Source: Flavobacteriaceae bacterium PRS1
GTDB lineage: Bacteria > Bacteroidota > Bacteroidia > Flavobacteriales > Flavobacteriaceae
Direction of reading: 5' to 3'
DNA length: 58,218 nt
Assembly (NCBI GenBank): GCA_003709165.1
Contig: RDRZ01000011.1
Span: 1-58,218, forward strand
The translations under genes and the position numbers were made by a program. Positions 35,828-45,486 of this stretch are shown in pieces (within the stretch, counting starts at the first letter, position 1; every line of letters starts with the position of its first letter). The notes under the pieces were generated by a model. The model saw only the letters and a list, made by a program, of their open reading frames with translations. It was not told the origin of the DNA and did no database searches.

Positions 35828-36268
35828 TTACTTATATGTTTTAACCAAACTAATAAACTCTGCTCTGTAACCATCTTTATGAAATTCTTTTATATTAGAC
35901 TTAAAATCATTTATAGCAAAGAGTATCTTTTTCAAATTTTTTGGAGAAGTTTGTTTAAGAGTGACTCAATTAAATCCTGAATAAGTAACAATCGAAATAT
36001 TATCGTTTTCAGTTAATCTTTTAGAAAGTAATTTAAATGCTTGTTTTAAAACAATTTTACTTTCTATATCAAGACTAACTCCTGATACTTGAATTAAAAA
36101 CGTAAGGTTTTTGTTAGCCGATTCATCGTTAAAACTCGAAGCATAGTTATCTACAATAAATGGGATTAAGTTCTCTATAGAAACAGAAAAGGTCTCTATA
36201 TTTTTTTCCTGTGCAATACCTGACGTTATTGTAAACGTTACAAGTATTAATGTGATAATTGTTTTCAT
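35828..36268 (-). pseudogene. VWA-domain gene interrupted by one in-frame TGA
   Basis: Signal peptide (MKTIITLILVTFTITSGIAQ), then a VWA-like start: LTFLIQVSGVSLDIESKIVL, LLSKRLTENDNISIVTYSGFN. A TGA at 35968-35966 (codon 101) stops it exactly where the VWA strand YSGxNG continues; the same frame goes on with VTLKQTSPKNLKKILFAIND for 45 codons to TAA at 35828. One base change (GGA to TGA) would explain it. Even with readthrough the protein (about 146 residues) is shorter than a full VWA domain, so the gene may be further eroded. The MIDAS DxSxS is also not intact (VSGVS). Confidence 0.65.
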
Positions 36269-36364
36269 CTAGTTTCGGTTTTTAAGATTAGCATAAAACT
36301 ATGTGCAATCTTTAACCTTTAAAACCGATAATGAGTGAAGTGGTAGGTTGAATGAGTAAAGTAC

Positions 36365-37444
36365 TTAACTTAATAATTTTAAGGTTTCAGTACGTTGTAT
36401 TTTTCCCGTAGAAGTCTTTTTAAAATGGGAAACAGCATAAATTTGTTTGGGTGTTTCGTAGGTATCTAAATCCTGAAAAACATTAGATCCTAACTCTTTA
36501 GATTTGCCTTCAAGTACTAAAATCACTTTATCACCTAAAGTTTCATCCTTTTCTGAAGCAATAAAAAAACGTTGTTTTATTTTATGCTGAAGCTTTGCTT
36601 CTATTTGTTCTGGAAACAATTTTATTCCTCCAGAATTAATCATATTATCGAAGCGTCCTAAAATTTCAAACTCTGTTTTAGAATGCAGTTTAACAATATC
36701 ATTTGTAATTATAGTTTCTGTATTTAATTGAGGTGCATCAATAACAAGACAATCTCTTTTGTCTTTTGAAATGGAAATGTTTGGCAAAACTTTAAAATAA
36801 GACCTTTCTTTTGTACTCAAGGTAATATCTACAAAGTTATTCAGTTTCTTAACAGCAATATGAGTAATCGTTTCTGTCATTCCGTAAGTTTCATATACAT
36901 TGCAGGAAATATCTTGAAGTTTTTCTTGTAAAGCATAAGAAACTGAAGCTCCACCAACAATTACTGCTTTAATTTTATGCAACTCTGCTAACGAATTCTG
37001 TAGCTGCATTGGCACCATTGCACAAAAATCATAATGTTTAGTATTATTTTCTAATGGATTTATAGCAGGTTCTACAATATCAAGTTCTAAACCTAAAATC
37101 ATTGCTCTAACCAACATCATTTTACCGGCAATAAAATGAGTTGACAAACAATGTAAAGCTGTATTGCCTGGCTCCAAATTAAAGTAATTTCCTGTGTTGA
37201 TAGAAGAATTTATCATTGCATCCTTTTTAAGAATAATGATTTTTTGTATTCCGGTAGAGCCAGAAGTTTTAACACTAATACAGTCATTATTATCAAACCA
37301 ATCTAATAAAAAATTACCTATACTCTTTTCAAAAGGTTTGCCTTCCTTAATAAAACTATAGGCTACGTCTTTTAATTGAATAGGGTTAAAACAAACTCCA
37401 TTCAATTTAAATTTAATATGACATTTTGTGAAATTTGGGTGCAT
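36365..37444 (-). CDS. menE: o-Succinylbenzoate-CoA ligase, short form
   Basis: 359 residues, shorter than the 450-480 of E. coli MenE, as is common in Flavobacteriia. AMP-binding features are SVKTSGSTGIQKIIILKK (P-loop), YETYGMTETITHIA (A5), LGRFDNMINSGGIKLFPEQI (A8) and the C-terminal KKTSTGKIQRTE with the catalytic Lys. The enzyme activates o-succinylbenzoate as its CoA thioester in menaquinone synthesis. It lies 9 kb from menC, the rest of the men genes being on the same strand from 46.7 to 55.9 kb, so an originally contiguous locus may have been opened by the intervening DNA. Confidence 0.88.
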   Translation of the reverse strand: MHPNFTKCHIKFKLNGVCFNPIQLKDVAYSFIKEGKPFEKSIGNFLLDWFDNNDCISVKTSGSTGIQKIIILKKDAMINSSINTGNYFNLEPGNTALHCLSTHFIAGKMMLVRAMILGLELDIVEPAINPLENNTKHYDFCAMVPMQLQNSLAELHKIKAVIVGGASVSYALQEKLQDISCNVYETYGMTETITHIAVKKLNNFVDITLSTKERSYFKVLPNISISKDKRDCLVIDAPQLNTETIITNDIVKLHSKTEFEILGRFDNMINSGGIKLFPEQIEAKLQHKIKQRFFIASEKDETLGDKVILVLEGKSKELGSNVFQDLDTYETPKQIYAVSHFKKTSTGKIQRTETLKLLS

Positions 37445-37535
37445 TTTTGGTATGATATTAGATAAGTTAAATTTATACTATTTTTAAGGACTGGAAGTTA
37501 TTAATAAAATATATTTGATAATTAATTCTAAAAAA

Positions 37536-39419
37536 ATGCGACACGCCTTTTTAATTCTGTTTTTGCCTGTTATGGTTTTCGCTCAAGATTTTTCTAAAGA
37601 AGACTATATCTATTTAAAAAGGCACGAACATATTAAAATAGAATTATCGAAAAATTCTTTTAATATCTCTAAACAAATTACAGAACAAGCCGAATATTTA
37701 ACAGCTAAAAAATTGTATTTTGCTAACGAATCTCTCCATTTTGACAGCTTTATTTCTGTTGAAGACATTAATGCTTATACTTTTTTACCAAGTACAAACA
37801 AAATAATAAAGGTCGATTATATCGAAACCAAACGCGAATTCGATAATGGCATTTTTTATAGCGATCAAGAGAGTAAAAATTTCACATTCCCTGCGGTTAC
37901 TAAAGGAGCTGTTACAAATTTAAGCTATAGAGAAGTTATTAAAGATCCTCGTTTTTTAGGGCTTTTCCGTTTTGGGACTTATGTACCAACAAAAAGTGCG
38001 CAATTATCAATAGAATTTCCTAAAAATGTGAGTATTGGTTATATTGAATTCAATACTGAAAACATTTCTATTGCATTTAAAAAAGAGACTTTTAAAAAAA
38101 ACAATATTTACACATGGACTGTAAATAATATTGAAGGTTTTCAAGGTGAAAATAAAAGTGAATCAGCACTTTACTTTTTGCCACATATTATAATTTATAT
38201 AAAAAGTTACGAGCAAAAGGGCAAAATTTATAATGTACTGAATGATGTTAGCGACCTTTATAAATGGTATACATCATTGGTTAAGCAAATTGACATAAAA
38301 TTTTTAGACAAAGTCTATAAAATTACAGACGACATAACGAAACCTTTTTCAACAAAAAGAGAAAAAGCTGAAGCTATTTTTAATTGGGTACAAGACAATA
38401 TAACCTATGTCGCTTTCGAAGATGGATTAGGTGGTTTTATACCAAGAGGAGCCGCGAGTGTTTGCGACAAACGTTATGGCGACTGTAAAGACATGGCAAA
38501 TTTGCTTTACGAAATGCTGAATCATGCTGATATAGAATCATATAGAACTTGGATTGGTACAAGAAACAGACCTTATTCTTATTTTGAAGTTCCAACACCA
38601 ATGGTTGACAATCACATGATTAATACAGTTATTATAGAAAACGATACCATCTTTTTAGATGCGACCGATAGTTATGTGCCATTTGGTATGCCAAGTGCTT
38701 TCACACAAACCAAAGAAGCACTTTTGGGCATTAATGACGATTCTTTTAAAGTTCTTAAAGTTCCTATCCAAAATCCTGATAAGAGTCTAACTTTGATTAC
38801 CAGCGATATTTCTATTGAAAACGGAATTGTTAAAGTTTTAGAAAAAAGAACATTTACAGGATACGAAAAAGTTGATTTTATTACGGATTACACCTATAAG
38901 AAAGACGATAAAACCGAAGAAGAATTTTTAAATACCACTTTAGTTTTAGGAAATAACAAAACCAAATACACAAATATTAATATAGAAAATTTCGATAATG
39001 CAACTACTGCTCTAATTTTAAGTTATAACCTTTCCATCGATAACTATGCAAAAACGGTTGCTGATAAAACCTATATAAATTTGAATATAGACCGAACATT
39101 GTCTAAAAGCAAGATTGACATTGAAGACAGAAAGTACAGTAAAAAAATAGATAATACCTTCAAAAAAAAATATACAACGACCTTTACAATTCCAAAAGCA
39201 TATAAAGTTAGTTACATTCCAAAAGATTTGTCATTCGATAATCCCGAATTTGGTTATAGCATAACTTATACTCAAAAAGACAATACAATTATACAGAACA
39301 AAACCATTTACATAAATACATTGAGTGTAAAAAAAGAACAGTTTGAAACCTGGAATAGTTTTATAAAAAGTCTAATTAAAGCCTATAAAAAAAATATTGT
39401 AATTGAACATAACCTATGA
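37536..39419 (+). CDS. DUF3857 / transglutaminase-like protein (catalytic partner)
   Basis: 627 residues from the ATG at 37536. Signal peptide MRHAFLILFLPVMVFAQ. A DUF3857 beta domain (about 30-240) precedes a transglutaminase-like domain with an apparently complete triad: Cys in YGDCKDMANLLYEML, His in DNHMINTVI and Asp in FLDATDSYVPFG. The final region is beta-rich. Such proteins occur in flavobacterial surface or exopolysaccharide contexts with no proven reaction. Its stop overlaps the start of the next gene (ATGA), implying translational coupling of the pair. Confidence 0.88.
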   Translation: MRHAFLILFLPVMVFAQDFSKEDYIYLKRHEHIKIELSKNSFNISKQITEQAEYLTAKKLYFANESLHFDSFISVEDINAYTFLPSTNKIIKVDYIETKREFDNGIFYSDQESKNFTFPAVTKGAVTNLSYREVIKDPRFLGLFRFGTYVPTKSAQLSIEFPKNVSIGYIEFNTENISIAFKKETFKKNNIYTWTVNNIEGFQGENKSESALYFLPHIIIYIKSYEQKGKIYNVLNDVSDLYKWYTSLVKQIDIKFLDKVYKITDDITKPFSTKREKAEAIFNWVQDNITYVAFEDGLGGFIPRGAASVCDKRYGDCKDMANLLYEMLNHADIESYRTWIGTRNRPYSYFEVPTPMVDNHMINTVIIENDTIFLDATDSYVPFGMPSAFTQTKEALLGINDDSFKVLKVPIQNPDKSLTLITSDISIENGIVKVLEKRTFTGYEKVDFITDYTYKKDDKTEEEFLNTTLVLGNNKTKYTNINIENFDNATTALILSYNLSIDNYAKTVADKTYINLNIDRTLSKSKIDIEDRKYSKKIDNTFKKKYTTTFTIPKAYKVSYIPKDLSFDNPEFGYSITYTQKDNTIIQNKTIYINTLSVKKEQFETWNSFIKSLIKAYKKNIVIEHNL

Positions 39420-41347
39420 TTAAACGATTAACATTTATCCTACTTATTGCATCAACTAATTGTTTTGCGCAATACTATAAAACTTACGATTGGGATGACA
39501 ATCCAAAACTTCATGAACTCACCGAAAAAGATTTGAAAGAACCGTCGGTTGGTATTTTTGAAAAATATATTGTAGAATATAAAAAAGGACTATTTCTTCA
39601 AGACCTTACAAGTTTTGAAACTACACATACCATTATTAGAGTAAATAACGACAAAGGCATTGGTAGGCATAATACGGTTTATATTCCGATGTACGAAGTA
39701 AAGAAAGTAATAGATATTAAGGCAAGAACCATTAATGCCGAAGGAAAAGTAACGCTCTTAAACAAAGACAATATTAAAGAGATAAACAATGTTGAAACTT
39801 ATGGAGATTTTAAAATATTTGCGATTGAAGGTGTCGAAAAAAATTCTGAAATTGAAGTATTATATACAGTCGAGAAAGAATACGACATGCATGGAACTGA
39901 AACTATACAAGGGGAATATTTTATTAAAGAAGCTCAGTTTTTATTTATAACCGGAAACCTAAATTCTAAAATTAAAGCCTATAGAACAGAAACTACTTTC
40001 GAGACTGTTTCTATTGATGGCAGACAAGCAAAATTATTGACGCTTAAGGATATTCCTGCAATGATAGATGAAGAATATGCAACACCTAACGCAAATAAAA
40101 TTGCCGTTGTTTATCAATGTTTCCCTAAAGACCAAAATATTACACAAGAAATGTTTTGGGATAATATTGTAAATAATATTGGTGGGAAGTTTTTTCCTGA
40201 AGAAGCGTCACATTTAGTGAAAAACGATATTGATAATATCACTAAAGGCGATTTGGATTTATCAACCTTCAAAAAAGCCTCACTAATCGATAATTTTATT
40301 AAATCTAATTTTATAATTGTAAAAAACAACAATGCTGAACTTACAAATTTAGAATATATTTTAAAAAACAGAACTGCAAGCGATTATGGCATCCTAAAAG
40401 TGTATGCACATTACTTAAAAGCTTTAGAAATTGAATACGAAATTGTAGTTACAGCTAATAGATTCGCACTTAAATTCGATCCGGATTTTTATACACCAAA
40501 TATGCTTCGGGATTTCTTGATTTATTTACCTACAGAAGAAAAATACATATCACCAGACAGAATTGAGTATAGAGTTGGTGAAGCACCTTTTAATATTTTA
40601 GGTAATTATGGATTATTTATTACTGAAAGTTTAGATTATTATTTTAGCAAGATTATACAATCTGATCCCAATTATAGTCGCATTATACGATATACAGACA
40701 TTACTTTTGATGAAGATTAGGCAAATGTTATAATTAAACAAAACCAAGAGTACACAGGACATTGGGCTATAACAAGCAAAGCTATATTAAGTTTATCGAC
40801 CGAACAAGGCATCAAAGATTATGAAGATTATTTAACAAGTTCGGGAATTGAGGATAAAGTAGTATTAAGTTTTGAAACCGAAAACACAGATATGAATTCG
40901 TTAGAATACAATCTGCCATTTATTACACGATGTATTATTACTTCCGAATCTCTCTTGGAAGAAGCTGGCGATAGTTATATTTTTCAAATAGGAAAAGTAA
41001 TTGGCACACAAAGTGAATTATATCAAGAAACAGAACGTGTAAATCCTATAGAAATGCAATATCCAAATCAATACGATTACGATATTATAATACATATTCC
41101 TAAAGGTTATACTGCCGAAGGCCTTGAGGTTTTAAATATTGATAAAAGTTTTAAATCGGTTACCGGTGAAAAGATTTGCAAATTCGAATCCAGTTATAAA
41201 ATAGAAGGCAACACCATTGTAGTTACCATACAGGAGTTTTATAAATCTAACGAGTACAACGTTAGCCGTTATGATGAATTTAGAAGTGTTATTAATGCCG
41301 CTTCCGACTTTAATAAAACATCTATTTTGTTTAAGGCTGTTGAGTAG
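39416..41347 (+). pseudogene. Second DUF3857 / transglutaminase-like gene interrupted by one in-frame TAG
   Basis: The gene starts with the ATG that overlaps the previous stop. It reads through a signal peptide (LTFILLIASTNCFAQ) and a DUF3857 domain to a TAG at 40718-40720 (codon 435), then continues in the same frame (ANVIIKQNQEYTGHWAITSK) for another 208 codons to 41347. The combined length, 643 codons, equals the size of its partner. The transglutaminase-like part lacks the Cys (TASDYGILKVYAHYLKALEI), so it looks non-catalytic. Either the TAG is a nonsense mutation, a base error, or it is read through; as written, two open pieces exist (39416-40720, and from the ATG at 40892). Confidence 0.75.
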
Positions 41348-41397
41348 AAAATATTGCAACAAAACGCTTTTCTTAATATTTAATCGAATTCAGGTTG

Positions 41398-41709
41398 TTA
41401 AGCTGTATTATTGGTTATAGTTTGAATGCTGTTTAATTCATCTTTTTTATTATTCTGCTCTTCTTCAATATCAAAATCATCTTGTAATCCCAACCAAAAT
41501 TTTGCTGAATTGCCAAAATATTTTGCTAACCTTAAAGCAGTGTCAGCAGTAATTCTTCTTCGTTGTTTTATAATTTGGCTTATTCGTGTTTGGGGAATAA
41601 AAGTGTCTTTTGAAAGTCTGTATGCCGTTATCTCTAAAGGTTTCAGAAACTCTTCAAGTAATACTTCACCTGGATGTATGTTTTTTAAATTATCCCTAAA
41701 TATATTTTT
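41398..41709 (-). pseudogene. higA: HigA-type antitoxin, 5' end lost
   Basis: Reverse-strand frame of 103 codons ending at TAA 41400-41398. DNLKNIHPGEVLLEEFLKPL, AYRLSKDTFIPQTRISQIIK and LAKYFGNSAKFWLGLQDDFD are the XRE helix-turn-helix antitoxin of the HigBA/VapI type. No ATG, GTG or TTG opens the frame; a TAA precedes it. The N-terminus is therefore cut off at the left edge of the 41.7-45.2 kb cassette. Its partner higB remnant is on the same strand at 45.2 kb. The protein would normally repress its operon and neutralise HigB. Confidence 0.85.
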
Positions 41710-42306
41710 TTATTTTTAATGTCAATTCAAAGGGACTCTAAATGGCTTGTGGGGTAAAACTGCAGCCGATAAACCCGAACAGATTAGAACAGAATAAAAC
41801 CTCAGAAGATTCCCCAATTGCAAATAAATCTAAATTCCACAGGCTTTATATTCGAAATGTATTTTTAAGGGTCCTAAAAAAGGGGGATGCTCAATCTAAT
41901 TGTTTTCTAAAGTTCATACTATAGCCCTGATCAGTATCAATATCAATTTCATCACCTTTGTCCACATATTAATCTGAAATGTATTCCTCAACAATAATTC
42001 ATCTTCCGGTTCGTCTCAACTACTTTGAGTTAGCTTCTAGGAGAAAAAATCATAGTAAAATATACTTTTAAAAGGTAAAAGCCTAAATACTAAGTCTCGC
42101 TTTATTAATGAATAGAGTGAACTATCTTTTAATTAATCGATTTCGCCCTGTTTTCAAATGAGTGTTCATCAGTTGAAAAGTGTTTATTTTCTTTACTATG
42201 GGAATTGGCCTACCTATAATCCGGCTTTTTTTAAGGCTCATTGATTGCGTCTAGGCGGCGGAAAGATGAGGAACTCAATAGAAATCAGTAAGGAACTTTA
42301 AAAATA
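41710..42306. other. Left part of the accessory cassette, gene fragments only
   Basis: About 600 bases with no intact gene. Two short protein-like tails are visible: a plus-strand frame ending at about 41798 with GLWGKTAADKPEQIRTE, and a minus-strand frame with VDKGDEIDIDTDQGYSMNF ending near 41900. Neither is assignable. They suggest that the cassette was assembled from pieces of other gene clusters. Confidence 0.4.
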
Positions 42307-43317
42307 GTGAAATTATTTATACACATTGGTTTGCCAAGAACCGCTTCGACATTCTTACAAAAACAAATCTTTCCCTACTTAAAGGCCGACAACTATTATT
42401 ATAATCCCACCGATCTCATTCAGGTTATGAAAAAATTCTTAGATCCATTTGTCGCTCCTCAAAACAATGAACGAAAATCTTTTGAAGATGGAAAAAAAGA
42501 AATTGATTTAATTCTGGAGGGCTATAAAGGTGCTACAATTTTATTGTCATATGAGGGGTTAAGCATGGAGCCTTGGCGTCAAAATTATTTTAATAATTAT
42601 TTAAACTTAAAAAAGATGTTTCCGTTTGCAAAAATTATTGTAATGCTACGGTACCAAACGGACTGGGTGTTGTCACTCTATCGTTTGAGTTTTCAAAAAA
42701 AGGTTTACCAGTCAATTGAGACTTTTCTGAGTTTTAAAAATGGGGTATTTGAAGATTATGAACAAATACCTCATAGTTTGCGTAAGAGACGGCTTAATGT
42801 GAATGAGCTACACTTTCCCTGGTTAGTTTTGAAATATGTAGAATCATTTGGTAATGAAAATGTAAAATTATTCTTTTTTGAGGATTTCAAAAAGGACAAT
42901 CAAAAAGTGGTATCTAACATTCTAGGAGTGATTGGAGCCGATCCATCTATTCAAAATTTTCCCTATTTTGAAAAGAAGATCAATACTAGTATTTCTGCAT
43001 TTGCTTGCATGTTGTATCGGGTTCTATTCAATTTCTTTGGATTGTTTAAAGATATTGATGCATTATCCTGGACGGAATCAATAAAAAATTATCCATCATG
43101 GAAAATTCCATTTTTAATTATAGGGAAATCCTATCAATATGTAATGCGCCGATTGATCAATGGGTTGCTTCGGTCAGTAGACAAAATTATTTATTGGAAC
43201 TGGGACCTAATGCCACCCAAAATGAAAGATCAATTAGACTCGCGATACAAGGAAGAGAATATGAAGTTGCTTGAGGTAGTCTCACGTGATAAGATACCCT
43301 CCGGTTACCTAACGTAA
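42307..43317 (+). CDS. Sulfotransferase-like protein
   Basis: 336 residues, GTG start at 42307 placed directly before the family N-terminus. The segment KLFIHIGLPRTASTFLQKQI matches the 5'-phosphosulfate loop of PAPS-dependent sulfotransferases, and IIVMLRYQTDWVLSLYRLSF the 3'-phosphate-binding R-x7-S region. KLFFFEDFKKD is a further family feature. These enzymes move sulfate from PAPS to sugars, lipids or proteins; in a marine flavobacterium a cell-surface polysaccharide acceptor is plausible. It opens the intact part of the cassette and is not found in the surrounding gene sets. Confidence 0.75.
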   Translation: MKLFIHIGLPRTASTFLQKQIFPYLKADNYYYNPTDLIQVMKKFLDPFVAPQNNERKSFEDGKKEIDLILEGYKGATILLSYEGLSMEPWRQNYFNNYLNLKKMFPFAKIIVMLRYQTDWVLSLYRLSFQKKVYQSIETFLSFKNGVFEDYEQIPHSLRKRRLNVNELHFPWLVLKYVESFGNENVKLFFFEDFKKDNQKVVSNILGVIGADPSIQNFPYFEKKINTSISAFACMLYRVLFNFFGLFKDIDALSWTESIKNYPSWKIPFLIIGKSYQYVMRRLINGLLRSVDKIIYWNWDLMPPKMKDQLDSRYKEENMKLLEVVSRDKIPSGYLT

Positions 43318-43419
43318 CTTTTCCCCAGACTCTGTAGTTTCGTAGTCTAAAATCAACCGATTTAATATTTCAAATACAGATACTTAAATTTGAAAAATTA
43401 AACAAAGAAAGTACGGTTT

Positions 43420-44286
43420 ATGCAAATCAAACCCCAATATGCTAAAGAAGACTTAATATCAGTCGCTAGGTCAGCCCAATTCAAACAAGATTACTTATTA
43501 AATAAACAATTTTTTCTTTATTTTCTCAAAACGAGATTGTTGGGAAAAACTTTCGATAAACACCGTGATCTAAAATACATCGAAGATGGTTACAATGATT
43601 ATTATGCTAAATCTAACGATGACTGGGTAAAGGAGCGTGAATCGCGCAAAGATTTCTTAAAATATCAAAATAAACGTATCAACACCACCGGTTGGTTTCT
43701 TTATAAAATGTACAATCAAGCTTTGACACAAGTGTTAAATCAGCTTTCTTTTGATAATCTTTTAGAGGTCGGATCAGGCAGAGGAAAAAATTTACTATAT
43801 CAATCTCTTTATTTTCCGGAGAAACATATCACAGGCCTTGAGTATTCCAAACAAGGCGTAACAAACACCAAAAAACTTCTTCAAGCTCCACCAAAATTAT
43901 TAATAGATCGAATTGATTCTTTAGTAGATCGGAACAAAATTTCGATTAACAATGTCAACGTTCTACAGGGAAATGCCTTTCAACTTCCATTCTTTGACAA
44001 AGAAATCGACATTTCATACACTATTTTAGTTCTAGAACAAATGCCTCATGAATATCAAAAGGCATTGAGCGAAATGGTTCGTGTCACAAAAAAATATTGT
44101 ATTTTTATAGAACCTTTCAAAGAAAGTAATAACTGGCGAGGCCGCCTTTACCTTGAAGCAAAAGATTACTTTCGTTTTAGTTACAAAAAATTTAAGGCCT
44201 TCGGACTTGAACCCGTGTATTTTTCAAACGATCTGCCTCAGAAATTGAAATTCGGTGCAGGTATTCTTGTCGCAAAAGTTAAGTAA
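43420..44286 (+). CDS. SAM-dependent class I methyltransferase
   Basis: 288 residues. After a helical N-terminal region (1-110), the Rossmann motif NLLEVGSGRGKNLLYQS (about 115-130) is followed by HITGLEYSKQGVTNTKK, NVLQGNAFQLPFFDKEIDIS and LVLEQMPHEYQKALSEMVRV. These are motifs I, post I, II and III of methyltransferases. The acceptor is unknown; in a glycan cluster it would be a sugar or a lipid carrier. Same strand as the sulfotransferase gene, 100 bases downstream. It overlaps the convergent dioxygenase gene by 8 bases. Confidence 0.85.
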   Translation: MQIKPQYAKEDLISVARSAQFKQDYLLNKQFFLYFLKTRLLGKTFDKHRDLKYIEDGYNDYYAKSNDDWVKERESRKDFLKYQNKRINTTGWFLYKMYNQALTQVLNQLSFDNLLEVGSGRGKNLLYQSLYFPEKHITGLEYSKQGVTNTKKLLQAPPKLLIDRIDSLVDRNKISINNVNVLQGNAFQLPFFDKEIDISYTILVLEQMPHEYQKALSEMVRVTKKYCIFIEPFKESNNWRGRLYLEAKDYFRFSYKKFKAFGLEPVYFSNDLPQKLKFGAGILVAKVK

Positions 44287-45169
44287 TGGTTTCCAAGATT
44301 AATCGTTCAAGGCTTGACGCCGAATTACTGATTTTTATTTTGTTATCATAGGCTAAATGAGAAGCAAATGTGGTATAGGTTGCCACAAAAGCAACTCTGT
44401 ATTTTCCGTGGGGCAAGCGACTTCCCATATGATAACAATGATATGTATCAATAAAAAATGTCGTAAGCCTGGGCCCTTTCATTTTTTTAAATTGATGCAT
44501 TATTTGTTTTTTAACAAAAATGCTATCACTTTTATGAACCGGAAATAACGGCAGATTTAATTTTTCACTAATGTTGCGAGGAAAGAAAGTAAAAGGTCCG
44601 TCTTCGTCCGTTTCAACATCGGTTAAGTAGATAAAAAATTTAATCATTTTTTTGTCATTATAATCCTTATGCCATAATTGTGAATGACTCCATTGTTGAT
44701 GGCATTGCCCCACTGTAAGAACTAATTCAATTCTGGCCAAATAAGGAATTTGCCCAAAATAAGAGGATACAATTTCAATAATTGAATTTTGAAGAGCAAA
44801 TTTCACAAATACACTATCGGAATAAAAGTCTTCACCAACAAGCATCTCCCTCATATAGGTTTTACTCCTGCCAATATCTACCGTATTGATGTAATAAGAC
44901 AATTCCTTGGCTTTTTCTAAATAAACGGCATCAAGTTTATCTCTTAGCTCCGTATCGACCAAAGAGCTTGCAGTAACATATCCTTTTTCTTTAATTTGTT
45001 CCAGTGATTCGGAGAAGGATGTCTTAGAAAAACATTTGGCCATCCTTTTTCTTTTCTGATACTCAAGCGGATGCCGGATTAAAATCATCCACTTCCGTAG
45101 ACTCAACTGATATAAACAAAACTTTTTAAGTCGATTCTTAACACTTAAAAAAACCTTAATCATAGTCAT
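44279..45169 (-). CDS. Phytanoyl-CoA dioxygenase-like protein
   Basis: 296 residues from the ATG at 45169 (ATG at 45163 also possible). A TTG upstream would overlap the stop of a tail fragment. Fe(II)/2-oxoglutarate fold: QLWHKDYNDKKMIKFFIYL supplies the HxD pair, and the later HCYHMGSRLPHGKYRVAF the distal His and the Arg that binds 2-oxoglutarate. The DGPFTFFPRN segment is typical for this superfamily. Members hydroxylate small molecules or surface-glycan precursors. It follows, two bases after its stop, the tail of another gene on the same strand, so it was once part of a minus-strand operon. Confidence 0.78.
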   Translation of the reverse strand: MTMIKVFLSVKNRLKKFCLYQLSLRKWMILIRHPLEYQKRKRMAKCFSKTSFSESLEQIKEKGYVTASSLVDTELRDKLDAVYLEKAKELSYYINTVDIGRSKTYMREMLVGEDFYSDSVFVKFALQNSIIEIVSSYFGQIPYLARIELVLTVGQCHQQWSHSQLWHKDYNDKKMIKFFIYLTDVETDEDGPFTFFPRNISEKLNLPLFPVHKSDSIFVKKQIMHQFKKMKGPRLTTFFIDTYHCYHMGSRLPHGKYRVAFVATYTTFASHLAYDNKIKISNSASSLERLILETIT

Positions 45170-45170
45170 C

Positions 45171-45243
45171 CTACACAAACCTTTTTATCCAATGATCAAA
45201 CCACTCTTTAAATCCTTTAAAATATTTAAACGAGGAGTAGGCT
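45171..45243 (-). pseudogene. C-terminal tail of an unidentified gene at the cassette edge
   Basis: The reverse strand reads AYSSFKYFKGFKEWFDHWIK and ends RFV-stop at 45171, two bases before the dioxygenase start. The aromatic, basic ending resembles a glycosyltransferase or acyltransferase C-terminus, but the family is not certain. The gene is cut off where higB sequence begins. Confidence 0.5.
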
Positions 45244-45462
45244 CCATTGTCTATTAATTCTAATACTGTAATACTTTTTAAGGTTTCCACCTAATTTTTC
45301 AAGTCTATTGGATGGTGGGATTCTCAAATCCTGAATGTCTTGCGAGTTATTTAACATTCTAAGTTTCCGCCTAGCAATATCTTGAATTTCGTTTGGCAAT
45401 TTTTTAGACCTTTGACCAATCCACACTTTCTTTGTTTCCTTACTGCCAAAAGATTTTATCAT
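45226..45462 (-). pseudogene. higB: HigB-type toxin, 3' end lost
   Basis: The ATG at 45462 opens IKSFGSKETKKVWIGQRSKK, KLPNEIQDIARRKLRMLNNS and NRLEKLGGNLKKYYSIRINR, the RelE/ParE-like fold of HigB mRNA interferases. After RQW (45244) the sequence diverges: SLLLV and a stop at 45226 replace the normal end of about 19 residues. The break marks the right junction of the cassette. A longer ATG frame from 45489 would start inside the promoter box at 45487, so it is not used. The toxin lacks its last strand and is probably inactive. Confidence 0.85.
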
Positions 45463-45486
45463 AGTCCTTTTTCGCGTTACTAACGC

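Noticed and set aside
8881-41347. Programmed stop-codon readthrough or genetic-code change
   Set aside because: The three interrupting stops are all different and no recoding signals (for example SECIS-like or pyrrolysine elements) were seen.
41426-41719. 97-codon plus-strand frame
   Set aside because: It is the antisense of the higA remnant, whose reverse-strand protein matches a known antitoxin family.
41742-41924. 60-codon plus-strand frame MACGVKLQPINPNRLEQ
   Set aside because: No homology or signal features; it lies in a fragment-filled part of the cassette and the composition is not protein-like.
44357-44548. 63-codon plus-strand frame inside the dioxygenase gene
   Set aside because: It is antisense to the conserved His/Arg region of the dioxygenase-like protein.
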